Positions 61,774 through 64,000 of a stretch of DNA of 64,000 bases are shown here, piece after piece (the stretch's first letter is position 1; each line of letters begins with the position of its first letter). Both the position numbers and the translations under genes were made by a program. The stretch is from an uncultured Lachnospira sp. (GTDB lineage: Bacteria; Bacillota; Clostridia; Lachnospirales; Lachnospiraceae). Location: the NCBI GenBank assembly GCA_946186125.1, contig CAMHLZ010000006.1, positions 1 through 64,000 on the forward strand. Reading direction: 5' to 3'. The notes beneath the pieces were generated by a model. The model did no database searches, had not been told where the DNA came from, and saw only the letters and a list, made by a program, of their open reading frames with translations.

Positions 61774-64000
61774 ATGAGGTTAAATATGTTATATGGTAAA
61801 AAAATAGCAGCTGCGGTTCTTTCTGTTGCAATGACATTATCAACCGTGAATGGGACAAATATCGTCTCATTTGCAGACGAGGTGACAGATTCACAGGAGC
61901 AACAGACAGAATATGCAGGATACGCAACAGGTAATATAGAAATGAGTGAGGAAGACATTGCAAACGACAAAAATGCAATGTCAGAAGATGAGTTTAAATC
62001 ACAGTTTGATGATAATATTACTGCAGATGGTGATTTGCCGGCTGCGGTAGATAACAGTGCAACAAAATATTTTCCTGCAATAGGAAATCAGCGTGGAATC
62101 GGTTCGTGCGGATGCTGGGCAGATGTATATTATGCATATACCTATGCAAGATGTAGAGCGAAAGACATAAGTGCAACAGGTGATAACGTAATGTCCCCTG
62201 CATTTGTATATAATCAGATAAAATGTTCCGTAGCAGGAACATATTCATCAGATGTGTTATCAATGCTCAAGATGGAAGGAACTACTGCATTTACAAGAGC
62301 AGATTTTGAAACATATACAGATAATAGCGGATGTAAGACATGGTTCCCTACAGAAGAATTATGGGATGAGGCTTCAAAAAACAGAATTACATCATATACA
62401 TATCTTAGTCAGCCGGGAACTATTAGTTCATACAATGATTCGGATTTAGACCAGATAAAAACATATTTAAAAGAGGGAAATATCCTTACATATTCATGCG
62501 ATATATATGGATGGAATTATAAGACATTACCTACAAGTTCAGGAACAAATCATGGCGGAGAAAGTATAGTTATCTCTGCTCAGGAAGGTGGTTCAAGCCA
62601 TAGAATGACCCTTGTAGGTTATGATGATAACGTATACTTCGACATTAATGGAGATGGAACAATTCAGGATGCTGAAAGAGGAGCGTTTAAAATAGCTAAT
62701 TCATGGGGAAGCAGCTATAAGAACAACGGATTCTGCTGGATTTCATATGATGCTTTAAATTGGGAGTCACAGGCAGGAGCAACCACTACAAATACCAGAA
62801 AACGTGCCATGTACAGTTTTGCAATGCAATATATAAATCCATATGCAAAGTGTAATTCAGACGTAAATGTTGTAATGACATTAAATACTTCAAACAGAGA
62901 GCAGACAAAAGTAAGGATTAAAGCGGTTGACAGCAGTAATAATACGTACGTAGAATATTTGCCGGCAACATCATTAAATAATGTATTAAGCTATGCATTA
63001 GATGGCTCAACAACTGCAACAGACGGAACAGTTTCTTATGATTTAAACAATGTCGTACCTGGACTTACAATTGGAACTGTTGCAAATTACAAATGGTACG
63101 TAATTGTATCTGATGATACAAATGATTCTGAATCTCTTACATTGAAAAATGCAGTAATTAAAACAGGAAGTACTACAATCTTAAGTATTCAGGATTCAGT
63201 TACAGTTAATGGAAATACTGAAACGTGTGAATTTAATAAAAAACCTGAATTTAAAATTACAAAATTTACAGTATCAAAACCATCGCCGGTATCAGTAACG
63301 GATAGTGTTACTCTTAATACAGAAGTGCAGGGCGGAAGCGGAAAATATCAATATCGTTACGGAATAATCTGTAATGGAACAGAGCACTCTGACAATTTTT
63401 GGACTACATCAAATGTGAGTAGTATAAGATTTGGAGGATGCGACTACGCTTTGGTTGGAAATCTTACACTTTTTGTTGATGTAAAAGATACTGAAACAGG
63501 GATGGTTTTAAGAAAGACAATTGAAAATTACGTCACTGAAGGCTTGAGAATGAAATCATTTACAGCTACCACAGATTCAGGAAAATACAAGGTTGGTAAT
63601 AACATTCATGTTCATGTAGAACTTGAAAATGAATTTACATACAGATATAACACACGATTATTTTCGTGTATATTTAATGGTGTTGAAGAACAATTTCCGG
63701 TAACATCGGCATCGACAGGATATGATATATATTATACACCTAAAGAGCCTGGAACATATACGTTTAAATATTTTATAAGAGATAATGGCGGACAGACATT
63801 AACAGATTATTTAACAATCAATGTTAAGCCTGATATAAATAATCAGACAATCGTATATTATAACAATGACTCATGGACAAATGCAAACATTCATTATCAT
63901 GTAGACAATGGTGAATGGACAAATGTTCCGGGTGTAAATATGGAAGCAAGCGATGTCGAAGGATATAAGTGGAAAGCAGTTATTGAACTGGATGATCAGG
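61774..64000 (+). CDS. paralogous secreted papain-like protease (runs off the window)
   Basis: ATG 61774 with AAAGGAAG upstream. The frame is open to the window end, so the C-terminus is missing. Signal peptide (KKIAAAVLSVAMTLSTVNGTNIVSFA), peptidase domain with GNQRGIGSCGCWADVYY, GGSSHRMTLVGYDD and IANSWGS, the same DINGDGTIQDAE loop, Ig-like regions, and the start of a CBM25-like module at the end (VYYNNDSWTNANIHYHV). Same architecture as the upstream gene, but the domains are spaced differently: only the module after the Ig-like regions is seen, so the first CBM appears to be absent. Clearly a tandem duplication. Confidence 0.85.
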   Translation, partial: MRLNMLYGKKIAAAVLSVAMTLSTVNGTNIVSFADEVTDSQEQQTEYAGYATGNIEMSEEDIANDKNAMSEDEFKSQFDDNITADGDLPAAVDNSATKYFPAIGNQRGIGSCGCWADVYYAYTYARCRAKDISATGDNVMSPAFVYNQIKCSVAGTYSSDVLSMLKMEGTTAFTRADFETYTDNSGCKTWFPTEELWDEASKNRITSYTYLSQPGTISSYNDSDLDQIKTYLKEGNILTYSCDIYGWNYKTLPTSSGTNHGGESIVISAQEGGSSHRMTLVGYDDNVYFDINGDGTIQDAERGAFKIANSWGSSYKNNGFCWISYDALNWESQAGATTTNTRKRAMYSFAMQYINPYAKCNSDVNVVMTLNTSNREQTKVRIKAVDSSNNTYVEYLPATSLNNVLSYALDGSTTATDGTVSYDLNNVVPGLTIGTVANYKWYVIVSDDTNDSESLTLKNAVIKTGSTTILSIQDSVTVNGNTETCEFNKKPEFKITKFTVSKPSPVSVTDSVTLNTEVQGGSGKYQYRYGIICNGTEHSDNFWTTSNVSSIRFGGCDYALVGNLTLFVDVKDTETGMVLRKTIENYVTEGLRMKSFTATTDSGKYKVGNNIHVHVELENEFTYRYNTRLFSCIFNGVEEQFPVTSASTGYDIYYTPKEPGTYTFKYFIRDNGGQTLTDYLTINVKPDINNQTIVYYNNDSWTNANIHYHVDNGEWTNVPGVNMEASDVEGYKWKAVIELDDQ

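Overview
The window is AT-rich, tightly packed DNA of a motile, Gram-positive anaerobe. It fits a member of the Lachnospiraceae (Lachnospira/Eubacterium-like) because of the ParAB/parS locus, the DUF4446 and DUF3881 proteins, a bacterial V-type ATPase operon, CsrA next to a flagellin gene, and a TelA/TerD/YceG operon. The species is an inference; no rRNA gene is present.

Layout. 1-6.1 kb holds core genes near the replication origin: three parS sites, parA, parB, DUF4446, birA, DUF3881, tRNA-Arg(CCT) and a DEDDh exonuclease. 6.1-16.1 kb is a minus-strand block with a nine-gene V-ATPase operon and a D-Ala-D-Ala carboxypeptidase. 16.1-23.8 kb is a decaying accessory island: a G-quadruplex-like promoter, a frameshifted methyltransferase, radical SAM genes, an HPr-kinase-like gene, two HAD genes, an IS110 remnant, a Tyr-rich leader ORF, a phosphodiesterase, and a tyrS remnant split by a 159-bp MITE. 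23.8-27.2 kb is an NAD-salvage locus (Nudix/NrtR-like, nicotinamidase, nicotinate phosphoribosyltransferase) interrupted by a broken AAA ATPase gene. 27.2-35.8 kb is a second accessory zone: an intact AAA_14/DUF4143 ATPase, a DUF3990 pair, a HipA-like kinase pair, several pseudogenes and an internally deleted ATPase. 35.8-49 kb returns to ordinary genes: SulP, trmB, trxA, the yceG-telA-terD-terD-Ca2+ ATPase-HAD operon, and a LytTR/GHKL two-component system. 49-64 kb is surface and secretion related: csrA, flagellin, a 73-bp tandem repeat array, an Rpn-like nuclease, a duplicated flagellin tail, a two-gene module of large unrecognised proteins, and two tandem papain-like secreted proteases with starch-binding-type modules.

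The most unusual patterns are these. (1) All three AAA_14/DUF4143 ATPase loci, including the broken ones, are preceded by a locus-specific tandem array of 3-4 short cores at an exact 33- or 34-bp period. (2) Nine copies of a 73-bp, hairpin-rich unit follow the flagellin gene. (3) A two-gene module (53.6-58.8 kb) pairs a possible TULIP/P47-like protein with an 1132-residue protein that has a repetitive N-terminus and membrane-active-looking helices. (4) A 36-codon Tyr-rich leader ORF with its own terminator lies upstream of a phosphodiesterase and a destroyed tyrS. Nearly all frameshifts lie in the accessory zones while the core genes are intact, so most are probably real decay rather than sequencing error. 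Several of them are nevertheless one-base losses in A/T homopolymers and need read-level checking.
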